Assembly (NCBI GenBank): GCA_946479475.1
Contig: CAMLGG010000295.1
Coordinates: forward strand, 1-6,423
Direction of reading: 5' to 3'
Source of the DNA: an uncultured Ideonella sp.
Lineage (GTDB): Bacteria > Pseudomonadota > Gammaproteobacteria > Burkholderiales > Burkholderiaceae
Length of the DNA stretch: 6,423 bases
Shown here: piece by piece, positions 1 through 5,874 of the stretch
Layout: every line of letters begins with the position of its first letter
Position numbering within the stretch: position 1 is the first letter of the stretch
The notes under the pieces: model-generated
What the model was told of the DNA's origin: nothing
Databases searched by the model: none
Seen by the model: only the letters and a program-made list of their open reading frames with translations
Program-made: the position numbers and the translations under genes

Positions 1-2
1 TG

Positions 3-266
3 TTCGCCGCCCGGCTGAACACCGCCACCCCGAAGGCGGGCGTCGGCTTCGAGCTCGACGTGATCGCCGCCTGCTTCATCGGCGGCGCCTCGGCCTCCGG
101 CGGCGTGGGCAAGGTGATGGGCGCGGTCATCGGCGCCTTCGTGATGGGCGTGATGAACAACGGCATGTCCATCCTCGGCATCGGCATCGACTACCAGCAG
201 GTCATCAAGGGCGGCGTGCTGCTGGCGGCGGTGTTCTTCGATGTCTACAACCGGCGCAAGGGGTGA
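3..266 (+). CDS. Monosaccharide ABC transporter permease, C-terminal part (5' end outside window)
   Basis: This is the last 87 residues of an inner-membrane permease of a periplasmic-binding-protein-dependent sugar importer (BPD_transp_2 / RbsC-XylH superfamily). The open frame enters from the left edge at base 3 and stops with TGA at 264-266. Recognisable pieces are ARLNTATPKAG, GFELDVIAACFIGGAS, the glycine/alanine-rich membrane segment that follows, and NNGMSILGIG before a last hydrophobic helix and a basic end (NRRKG). The FELD...IGG(A/T)S...GG block is conserved in ribose, xylose and multiple-monosaccharide permeases; the wording here is closest in my memory to the MmsB/GguB group, but the sugar cannot be read from the tail. 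A GTG at 60 is an internal valine, not the start. Its ATPase and binding-protein partners should lie upstream, outside the window. No T-rich terminator follows; the repeat cluster does. Confidence 0.88.
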   Translation, partial: FAARLNTATPKAGVGFELDVIAACFIGGASASGGVGKVMGAVIGAFVMGVMNNGMSILGIGIDYQQVIKGGVLLAAVFFDVYNRRKG

Positions 267-278
267 CCGAGAACGTCT

Positions 279-419
279 CCGTTCGGGCTGGGCTTGTCGC
301 AGCCTCGACTCTCATCTCCGTTCGGGCTGAGCTTGTCGAAGCCCTCGTGCATGCAGGCCCTTCGACAAGCTCAGGGAGAACGGTGGAGTGGATCCGTTCA
401 GGCTGAGCTTGTCGAAGCC
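279..419. repeat. Cluster of four REP-like extragenic repeats (three direct, one inverted)
   Basis: Four copies of a unit of about 26 bp fill the gap between two convergent genes. The core is GCTGAGCTTGTCGAAGCC, preceded by CCGTTCGG. Copy 1 is at 279-304 (diverged: GGGCTTGTCGCAGCC), copy 2 at 318-343, copy 3 inverted at about 360-383, and copy 4 at 394-419 (one A-for-G change). Copies 2 and 3 form a hairpin: CCGTTC (318-323) with GAACGG (378-383), a 3x3 internal loop, then a perfect 14-bp stem of 327-340 with 361-374 around a 20-nt loop. Copy 3 can instead pair with copy 4 (403-416). I recall this motif as a dispersed intergenic repeat in beta- and gammaproteobacteria; that is memory, not a search. 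A role as transcript 3'-end protector or bidirectional barrier is inference, and there is no T-run typical of an intrinsic terminator. Confidence 0.85.
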
Positions 420-435
420 CGGAGCCGGGAACGCG

Positions 436-924
436 CTACACCAGCTCCGGCGACCGCACCGCCACCAGGACCACCTCGCCCCGGTCCTCGCGCGGCCGAT
501 GGCGAAGCCACCACACGCCGCCCTTGCGGATGGACCAGGGCAGCAGGGCCTCGGTCGCCGCATGGGTGAGACGCGGGCCGGTCATGAGGTAGGCCGCGAC
601 CAGGCCGAGCGTGGGCTGGTGGCCGACCACCAGCACCGGCTCGCGGGCATCCGGCCAGCGGACCGCCGCGAGCAGGCCGTCCACCGTGCCTTCGGGCGCC
701 AATGCCTCGCTGATCTTGAACTTGCGCTCCAGCGCCTCGGCGGTCTGCCTTGCGCGCAGCGCCGGGCTGACGAGGATCTTCGTCGAATGCGGCAGCACCT
801 GGTTCAGCCATTCGGCCACGCGGCGCGCGTGGCGCTCGCCCTTGGGCGTGAGGCCGCGCGCCGGGTCGTCCACGCCGGCCGAGAGCTCTTCGGCTTCGGC
901 GTGGCGCCAGAGGATCAGGTCCAT
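436..924 (-). CDS. sixA: Phosphohistidine phosphatase SixA
   Basis: The protein has 162 residues, close to the roughly 160 of E. coli SixA, and belongs to the histidine phosphatase (phosphoglycerate-mutase-like) superfamily. Visible catalytic features are the N-terminal RHAEAE motif with Arg7 and the nucleophile His8, the SPALRARQTAEAL segment with the phosphate-binding Arg57, and VVGHQPTLG with the second histidine, His102. It has no signal peptide, so it is cytoplasmic. SixA enzymes remove phosphate from histidines of proteins; known targets are the ArcB HPt domain and the nitrogen-PTS protein NPr. The ATG at 924 is chosen because the first beta strand (DLILW) leads straight into RHAE, as in the family. 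The start lies 4 bp after the ppk1 stop, with only a GAAGAG directly abutting the ATG, so translation is probably coupled to ppk1. The substrate in this organism is unknown. Confidence 0.93.
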   Translation of the reverse strand: MDLILWRHAEAEELSAGVDDPARGLTPKGERHARRVAEWLNQVLPHSTKILVSPALRARQTAEALERKFKISEALAPEGTVDGLLAAVRWPDAREPVLVVGHQPTLGLVAAYLMTGPRLTHAATEALLPWSIRKGGVWWLRHRPREDRGEVVLVAVRSPELV

Positions 925-928
925 CTCT

Positions 929-3052
929 TCAACCCGCCGAGAAGCGCTGCATCAACGCCTGCTGCGCGCTGACGCCTTCGGTGTCGGCGCGACGGTAGCG
1001 GCCGTCGCGCTGGAGGTCCCAGGCGTCACGCGTGTCGTGCAGGTAGGGCACCAGGCACTCGTCGATCACGCGCTGGCGCAGCCGGGCATCGCGCACCGGC
1101 CAGGCCAGCTCGATGCGGCGGAACATGTTGCGACCCATCCAGTCGGCGCTCGAAAGGTAGAGCACCTCGTCCTCGTCGCCCAGGCCCCAGCGGAAATAGA
1201 GGATGCGCGAGTGCTCGAGGAAGCGACCGACGACGGAGCGCACCCGGATGCGGTCCGTCTGCCCCGGCACGCCGGGCGGCAGCATGCAGGCCCCGCGCAC
1301 CACCAGGTCGATCTTCGCCCCCGCGCGCGAGGCCTCGACCAGCGCGGCGATCAGTCCCGGGTCGGTCAGCGCATTGAACTTGGCGACGATGCGGGCCGGC
1401 TGCCCCGCGCGGGCCGCCTCCGCCACCTGGGCGATGTGGCGCACCAGGCGGCGGTGCAGCACGAAGGGGGCCGTCAGCAGGTGCCGGGGCGGCTTGACGC
1501 GTGTCAGGCTGGCGATCTGCTGGAAGACGGCGTCCGCGTCGGCGGCGATGCCGGGATCGGCCGTCAGGTAGCCCAGGTCGGTGTACAGCCGCGCCGTCTT
1601 GGGGTTGTAGTTGCCCGTCGAGAGATGCACATAGCGCCGAAGCTGCGTGGCCCCCCGCGCGCCCGCCTCGCGGCGGGTGACGAGCAGCAGCTTGGCATGC
1701 GTCTTCAGGCCGACGATGCCGTAGACCACCTGTGCGCCCACCGCCTCCAGCCGCTCGGCCCAGTTGATGTTGGCCTCCTCGTCGAAGCGCGCCTTCAGCT
1801 CCACGACGACCATCACCTCCTTGCCTCGCCGCGCCGCCTCGATCAGCAGGTCCATCAGCACCGACTTCTCGCCCGTGCGGTAGACCGTCTGCTTGATGGC
1901 CAGGACGTCCGGGTCGTTCACCGCCTGGCGCAGGAACTCGACCACCGGCTCGAAGCTCTCGAACGGGTGGTGCAGCAGCACGTCTCGCTCGCGCAGCGTC
2001 TCGAAGATGGACCCCACCCGCGGAAGGCGGCCGATGGGCCAGGCCGGCTCGTACGGCGGGAAGCGCAGCGAAGCGACGCCGGGCACCTCGTCGGCCTGGT
2101 CGATCAGCTGGTTCAGCCGGACCAGGTTGACGGGGCCGTCCACGCGATAGCACGCGTCCTCGGGCAGGTCGAACTGCTCGAGGAGGAAGCGCCAGAGCTC
2201 CTCCGGGCAGCTGGCGACGACCTCCAGCCGGATCGCCTGGCCGAAGTGCCGGGTCGTCAGGCCGGTGCGCAGCGCCTGGCGCAGGTTGGTGACGTCGTCC
2301 TCGTCGACTTCCAGGTCCGAATCCCGCGTGACGCGGAACTGCGAGAAGGACTCGACGGTGCGACCGCTGAAGAGCTCCGCCAGGTGCGCCCGGATCACGC
2401 TCGACAGCATCACGAAGCCCTGCTCGCCCCTGGCGCAGACCTCGGCCGGCAGGCGGATGACCCGAGGCAGCACGCGCGGCACCTTGACGATCGCGATCTG
2501 GCTTTCTCGGCCGAAGGCGTCGCGCCCGCCCAGCCGGACGATGAAGTTGAGCGACTTGTTGGCCACCAGCGGGAAGGGATGGGCCGGGTCCAGGCCGACC
2601 GGCATCAGCAGCGGCCGCACCTCGCGCTCGAAAAAGGCCGCCACCCATTGCTTCTGGGCGGCGTTGCGGTCGGCGTGGTTGATCACCCGGATGCCCTGGC
2701 GCTCCAGCGCGGGCATCACTTCGCTGTTGAAGACGGCGTACTGCTCGACGATGAGCGCATGAGCCTGCTTGGCCACCGCCGCCAGGTCGGCCCGCGAAGC
2801 CTCGCTGGGCGCGGCGCGGGCGGCCTCGAGCACGTCGGCGAAACGCACCTCGAAGAACTCGTCGAGGTTGGACGACACGATGGTCACGTAGCGCAGCCGC
2901 TCCAGCAGCGGCACGTCCTCCCGCTGGGCCTGCGCGAGGACCCGCCGGTTGAACTCGAGGATGGCCTGCTCGCGGTTGAGCAGCACCAGGGGGGCGCTGG
3001 CCTCCGAAGGGCCCGCCTCGGAGGCCGGCGCACTGGACAGGAGTTCACTCAT
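929..3052 (-). CDS. ppk1: Polyphosphate kinase 1 (PPK1)
   Basis: This 707-residue enzyme (E. coli PPK is 688) reversibly transfers the gamma phosphate of ATP onto growing inorganic polyphosphate. The four PPK1 regions are present in order: an N-terminal helical domain with SNLDEFFEVRFADV (Asn62 matches the ATP-contacting Asn), a head domain (about 130-335) and two phospholipase-D-like C-terminal domains (about 340-700). Key residues are Arg392 (VYRTG), Arg422 (KARFDEE), His452 in KTHAKLLLV (the autophosphorylated histidine), His476 in YVHLSTGNYN, and His614 in FLEHSRILYF, followed by YLSSADWMGRN. Nothing essential is missing. The first 20 residues form a Ser/Ala/Glu-rich leader beyond the usual start of the family. 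The ATG at 3052 has no clear Shine-Dalgarno sequence, but no better start exists before the conserved LLNREQAILEFNRRVL. It sits between the LpxH-like gene and sixA on the same strand; no ppx follows here. Confidence 0.97.
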   Translation of the reverse strand: MSELLSSAPASEAGPSEASAPLVLLNREQAILEFNRRVLAQAQREDVPLLERLRYVTIVSSNLDEFFEVRFADVLEAARAAPSEASRADLAAVAKQAHALIVEQYAVFNSEVMPALERQGIRVINHADRNAAQKQWVAAFFEREVRPLLMPVGLDPAHPFPLVANKSLNFIVRLGGRDAFGRESQIAIVKVPRVLPRVIRLPAEVCARGEQGFVMLSSVIRAHLAELFSGRTVESFSQFRVTRDSDLEVDEDDVTNLRQALRTGLTTRHFGQAIRLEVVASCPEELWRFLLEQFDLPEDACYRVDGPVNLVRLNQLIDQADEVPGVASLRFPPYEPAWPIGRLPRVGSIFETLRERDVLLHHPFESFEPVVEFLRQAVNDPDVLAIKQTVYRTGEKSVLMDLLIEAARRGKEVMVVVELKARFDEEANINWAERLEAVGAQVVYGIVGLKTHAKLLLVTRREAGARGATQLRRYVHLSTGNYNPKTARLYTDLGYLTADPGIAADADAVFQQIASLTRVKPPRHLLTAPFVLHRRLVRHIAQVAEAARAGQPARIVAKFNALTDPGLIAALVEASRAGAKIDLVVRGACMLPPGVPGQTDRIRVRSVVGRFLEHSRILYFRWGLGDEDEVLYLSSADWMGRNMFRRIELAWPVRDARLRQRVIDECLVPYLHDTRDAWDLQRDGRYRRADTEGVSAQQALMQRFSAG

Positions 3053-3063
3053 GGGCGAAGTTT

Positions 3064-3092
3064 ATGAATCTCTCGTGACAGTGGCATGACCC
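3064..3092 (-). promoter_or_regulatory. Possible PhoB-binding site (Pho box) upstream of ppk1
   Basis: Read on the minus strand, this stretch holds three heptamers at exactly 11-bp intervals: GGGTCAT (3092-3086), CTGTCAC (3081-3075) and GATTCAT (3070-3064). The Pho-box consensus is repeated CTGTCAT separated by 4-bp A/T-rich spacers, which gives the same 11-bp period. The middle unit matches well, the first moderately (5 of 7), the third weakly (4 of 7), and the spacers (GCCA, GAGA) are not A/T-rich. ppk belongs to the Pho regulon in several proteobacteria, which makes the site plausible. A possible -10 CATAAA (3066-3061) follows, which would start transcription only a few bases before, or at, the ppk1 ATG at 3052. 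This is a motif read by eye and remains uncertain. Confidence 0.3.
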
Positions 3093-3111
3093 TTTTGACA
3101 CGACGCTGCCC

Positions 3112-3972
3112 CTATTCCGCCAGGGCCGGCGCGCCCTCCGGCCAGGGCTCCGCCGGCGCGGCCGGCTCGCCGGCTGCCTGGGGTTGCGGCTGGCTCGCGC
3201 AGCCCGACCAGTCGAGCAGTTCCAGCCGGCCGTCGTCGTGCTCGGCCAGCGCCGTCAGGCTCTCCACCCAGTCGCCGTCGTTGGCGTAGAGGATGCCGTC
3301 GATGTCGCGCAGCTCGGCATGGTGGATGTGGCCGCAGACCACGCCGTGCACGCCGCGCTTTCTCGCCTCCCGGGCCAGCGCATGCTCGAAGTCGCTCACG
3401 TAGCTCACTGCACGTTTCACCTTGAGCTTGAGGTACTTCGACAGGCTCCAGTACGGCAGGCCGAGCGTCGCGCGCAGGTGGTTCAAGTAGCGGTTGAGCT
3501 TGAGCGTGAACTCGTAGAGCGAGTCCCCGACATAGGCCAGCCACCTGGCGCACTGGATGACGCCGTCGAAGAGGTCCCCGTGCGTCACCCACAGGCGCCG
3601 GCCATCGGCGGTCACGTGGACGCAGTCCTCCACCACTTCCACGCCGCCGAAGCTGTGGCCCAGGTAGCGCCGCGCGAACTCGTCGTGGTTGCCCGGCACG
3701 AAGACCACCCGCGTTCCCTTGCGCACCTTGCGAAGGAGCTTCTGCACCACGTCGTTGTGCGCCTGCGGCCAGTACCAGCCCCGCTTGAGCTGCCAGCCGT
3801 CGATGATGTCGCCGACGAGGTAGAGCGTCTCGCACTCGGTGAGCCTGAGGAAGTCGAGCAGCGCGTCCGCCTGGCAGCCCGGCGTGCCCAGGTGGATGTC
3901 CGATATCCACAGCGCGCGGTAGCGCAGCAGCGGCGAGTCCTCATGCGGCGCGGTGTCGGCGAGCGTCTGCAT
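3112..3972 (-). CDS. LpxH-like metallophosphoesterase (UDP-2,3-diacylglucosamine diphosphatase family)
   Basis: This cytoplasmic calcineurin-type phosphoesterase has 286 residues from the ATG at 3972. All binuclear metal-site motifs are present (residues counted from the ATG): SDIHLG (Asp25, His27), VGDIIDGW (Asp55), PGNHDE (Asn95, His96), THGDLFD (His131) and GHIHH (His215, His217). This order matches LpxH-type enzymes (COG2908), which hydrolyse UDP-2,3-diacylglucosamine to lipid X in lipid A synthesis. It is longer than classical LpxH (about 240), with a helical segment around YEFTLKLNRYLNHLRATLG and a Pro/Ala-rich tail over the last 25 residues or so. It may therefore be a paralogue with another substrate, and no symbol is given. 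Start choice: AGGA (3985-3982) is 9 nt from the ATG at 3972 but only 3 nt from an in-frame GTG at 3978, which favours the ATG. It is the first gene of the ppk1-sixA cluster, 59 bp before ppk1. Confidence 0.9.
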   Translation of the reverse strand: MQTLADTAPHEDSPLLRYRALWISDIHLGTPGCQADALLDFLRLTECETLYLVGDIIDGWQLKRGWYWPQAHNDVVQKLLRKVRKGTRVVFVPGNHDEFARRYLGHSFGGVEVVEDCVHVTADGRRLWVTHGDLFDGVIQCARWLAYVGDSLYEFTLKLNRYLNHLRATLGLPYWSLSKYLKLKVKRAVSYVSDFEHALAREARKRGVHGVVCGHIHHAELRDIDGILYANDGDWVESLTALAEHDDGRLELLDWSGCASQPQPQAAGEPAAPAEPWPEGAPALAE

Positions 3973-4202
3973 GGGCACCCATCCTGACGCGGCGGCGTGA
4001 CGCCCCGGTGAAGCGTCGATGTCGCAGCCATGACGGCCGCCTGAACGGCGATTCAGGCCGATCCACGCTTCTTCAACGATGTTCAGCGCGCGCCGCCGAT
4101 GGCTTGTCCCGTCATGAAGGCGCCGCGATCATGCGCGCCAGCCTGGCCACGAGCCATGGCACCCGTTCCACCCACCCTCACGAACAGACCAGGAGTACGT
4201 CG
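3973..4202. other. Divergent intergenic region between the phosphoesterase and protease genes
   Basis: Both flanking genes read outwards from this 230-bp stretch, so it must hold their promoters unless transcription comes from elsewhere. No clear -35/-10 pair could be assigned by eye in this GC-rich DNA. Two small symmetric elements are visible: GGCGT-G-ACGCC (3994-4004), about 20 bp ahead of the phosphoesterase start, and a 7-bp hairpin GCCTGAA/TTCAGGC with a 6-nt loop (4039-4058). Either might be an operator; nothing else supports this. Open frames crossing the region show no recognisable protein or convincing ribosome binding site. Confidence 0.5.
4191..4195 (+). promoter_or_regulatory. 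Ribosome binding site that sets a TTG start for the M4 protease
   Basis: AGGAG lies 7 nt before a TTG at 4203-4205. Translation from this TTG gives a textbook signal peptide at once (KSNPLRQ, then a hydrophobic core, then AQA-A). Earlier in-frame starts at 4008 and 4131 would put 65 or 24 polar residues in front of the signal peptide. I saw no comparable ribosome binding site for either. Confidence 0.75.
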
Positions 4203-5786
4203 TTGAAGTCGAACCCCTTGCGCCAGGTTGTCCTGGCCTGCGCGGCCCTGCTGGGCGCCACTGCGGCCCAGGCAGCTCATCCCGCCGACCATCCCCAGGC
4301 CGTGGCGCGCGCCCTGGCGCACCTGCAGGGTTCGCAAGGCGTGCTGCCCGGCGCCGACAGCTTCGACGCGCGTGACGTGATCGTCGACGCCGACGGCACC
4401 GAGCACGTGCGCTTCGCGCGGCGCTTCCACGGCCTGCGCGTGATCGGCGGCGACGTGGTCGTCCACGGCCTTTCGAGCGGCGCCCTGCGCGGGCTGTCCC
4501 GCACGTTGGCCGCTGCGCCCGCGGTTTCCGTGCAGCCGACGCTCGATGCCGCGGCCGCCGAACTCGCCGGTCTGAAGACCGCGAACGTGGCCACCGGCGC
4601 CACGGTCACCAGCGAGCTGGTCGTCTTCGCCCACCACCACAAGCCCACGCTGGCCTGGGACGTGCTCTACGTCGGCCAGACGAAGCAAGGCCTGCCCACC
4701 GAGCGCCACGTGATCGTGCAGGCCCGCAATGGCCAGGTGCTGGACAGCTTCGACGACATCCAGACCATCGACGCCGTCGGCACCGGCCGCAGCCTCTTCC
4801 TGGGCAAGATCCAGATCCACACCGACAAGCAGGACGCCGGCGGCTACGCCCTGCGCGACCTGACGCGCGGCGGCCACGCGGTGTACGACCTGAAGGGCAA
4901 GTTCACCGGCAAGGGCACTCTTTTCACCGACGCCGACAACCTCTGGGGCAACTTCACCAACGCCAACCGCCAGACGGTGGCCGTCGACGCCGCGGCGGGC
5001 CACGCCTACACCTGGGATTACTACCTCAACGTGCACGGCCGCCACGGCATCGCCGACGACGGCAAGGGCGCCACTTCCAAGGTCCACCAGAAGCTGTTCG
5101 GCCTGCCCTACGTCAACGCCTCGTGGAGCGACAGCTGCTTCTGCATGAGCTACGGCGACGGCGACAAGAGCTACAACCCGCTGGTCGCGCTCGACGTGGC
5201 CGGCCACGAGATGACCCACGGCGTCACCTCCCGGACCGCCGGCCTGATCTACTCGGGCGAGTCGGGCGGCCTGAACGAGTCGACCTCGGACATCCTCGGT
5301 TCCATGGTCGAGTTCTACGCGAACAACCCGGCCGAGACGCCCGACTACCTGATCGGCGAACGCCTGCTCAAGGACGGCAGCGGCACCCCGCTGCGCACCA
5401 TGATCCAGCCGAGCACCGACGGCTCTTCGGCCGACTGCTGGTATGCCGACGTGGGCAAGCTCGACGTGCATTACTCGTCGGGCGTGGGCAACCACCTGTA
5501 CTACCTGCTGGCCGAAGGCTCGCAGCCCGCGGGCGGTGCGGCCTCGGCCACCTGCCAGGCCGGCGACACGCGCGTCGCGACGGGCAACGCGGTGCTCACC
5601 GGCATCGGCCGCGACAAGGCCGAGAAGATCTGGTACCGGGCGCTGTCGGTCTACATGACGTCCAGCACCGACTACGCCGGCGCCCGCGTCGCGACGCTGG
5701 CGGCCGCGGCCGATCTCTACGGCGGAGTGGGCTCGTCGACCTGGAACGCGGTCAACGCCGCCTGGGCCGCCGTGAACGTCAGGTAA
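4203..5786 (+). CDS. Secreted thermolysin-family (M4) zinc metalloprotease precursor
   Basis: The precursor has 527 residues from the TTG at 4203. Residues 1-24 are a Sec signal peptide, with the signal peptidase I site after Ala22-Gln23-Ala24. A propeptide follows with an FTP-like part (about 60-95) and a PepSY-like part (about 138-188). The mature enzyme probably starts near residue 190 (about 35 kDa). Zinc ligands are His335 and His339 in GHEMTH, with catalytic Glu336, and Glu359 in GGLNESTSD; His423 in VHYSSGVGNH corresponds to thermolysin His231. The spacings (24 and 88 residues) agree with thermolysin (24 and 89). NASW and YGDGD mark the substrate edge and calcium region; between them is a Cys-Phe-Cys insertion (312-314), and Cys412 and Cys451 could form a disulfide. 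It ends after the M4 C-terminal domain with no extra secretion domain. The likely role is extracellular degradation of protein, with propeptide-assisted folding and autoprocessing as in pseudolysin. It is divergent from the ppk1 cluster and monocistronic, with its own terminator. Confidence 0.95.
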   Translation: MKSNPLRQVVLACAALLGATAAQAAHPADHPQAVARALAHLQGSQGVLPGADSFDARDVIVDADGTEHVRFARRFHGLRVIGGDVVVHGLSSGALRGLSRTLAAAPAVSVQPTLDAAAAELAGLKTANVATGATVTSELVVFAHHHKPTLAWDVLYVGQTKQGLPTERHVIVQARNGQVLDSFDDIQTIDAVGTGRSLFLGKIQIHTDKQDAGGYALRDLTRGGHAVYDLKGKFTGKGTLFTDADNLWGNFTNANRQTVAVDAAAGHAYTWDYYLNVHGRHGIADDGKGATSKVHQKLFGLPYVNASWSDSCFCMSYGDGDKSYNPLVALDVAGHEMTHGVTSRTAGLIYSGESGGLNESTSDILGSMVEFYANNPAETPDYLIGERLLKDGSGTPLRTMIQPSTDGSSADCWYADVGKLDVHYSSGVGNHLYYLLAEGSQPAGGAASATCQAGDTRVATGNAVLTGIGRDKAEKIWYRALSVYMTSSTDYAGARVATLAAAADLYGGVGSSTWNAVNAAWAAVNVR

Positions 5787-5843
5787 GGGCCGAAGGCAAG
5801 AGGGCCACAACAAGCCTCCGACTTGCTCCGGATGGCTTTTCCA

Positions 5844-5869
5844 GGGCCACCTTCGGGTGGCCCTTTTTT
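5844..5869 (+). terminator. Rho-independent terminator after the M4 protease gene
   Basis: A perfect 8-bp stem, GGGCCACC (5844-5851) with GGTGGCCC (5856-5863), is closed by a TTCG tetraloop and followed by six T (5864-5869). It begins 58 bp after the protease stop codon. On the opposite strand the stem is not followed by a T-run, so it should act mainly on plus-strand transcripts, although it lies only 5 bp beyond the livF stop. Confidence 0.93.
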
Positions 5870-5874
5870 CGCCT

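Noticed and set aside
279..419. CRISPR array
   Set aside because: The copies are in mixed orientation, spacing is irregular, one copy is diverged, and there are no cas genes; it is a REP-like cluster.
294..569. Small open frames running through the repeat cluster into the sixA end
   Set aside because: They translate the repeat itself (LSLSKP-type peptides) and then the antisense of sixA; such frames recur wherever this repeat occurs and are not genes.
1026..2648. 540-codon open frame in another minus-strand frame inside ppk1
   Set aside because: It is an out-of-frame Arg/Gly/Ala-rich reading of the ppk1 coding strand and has no independent support.
611..3067. 818-codon open frame on the plus strand opposite ppk1
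   Set aside because: It is antisense to a clear PPK1 gene with every catalytic residue intact. Its protein is rich in Arg, His, Ala, Gly and Val, matches no family I know, and is the usual product of GC-rich codon bias.
4203..4275. Lipoprotein reading of the protease leader (Cys13 after VLA)
   Set aside because: Leu at -2 does not fit a lipobox, the hydrophobic stretch before Cys13 is too short, and the core continues to a good AQA signal peptidase I site.
5145..5153. Cys-Phe-Cys insertion in the protease as a novel feature
   Set aside because: I recall a similar SDSCFCM block in other bacterial M4 proteases, so it appears to be a family variant.
4083..5813. 576-codon open frame on the minus strand opposite the M4 protease
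   Set aside because: It is a shadow of the protease gene: low-complexity Val/Gly/Ala/Arg composition, no recognisable motif, and it lies wholly across a well-supported gene.
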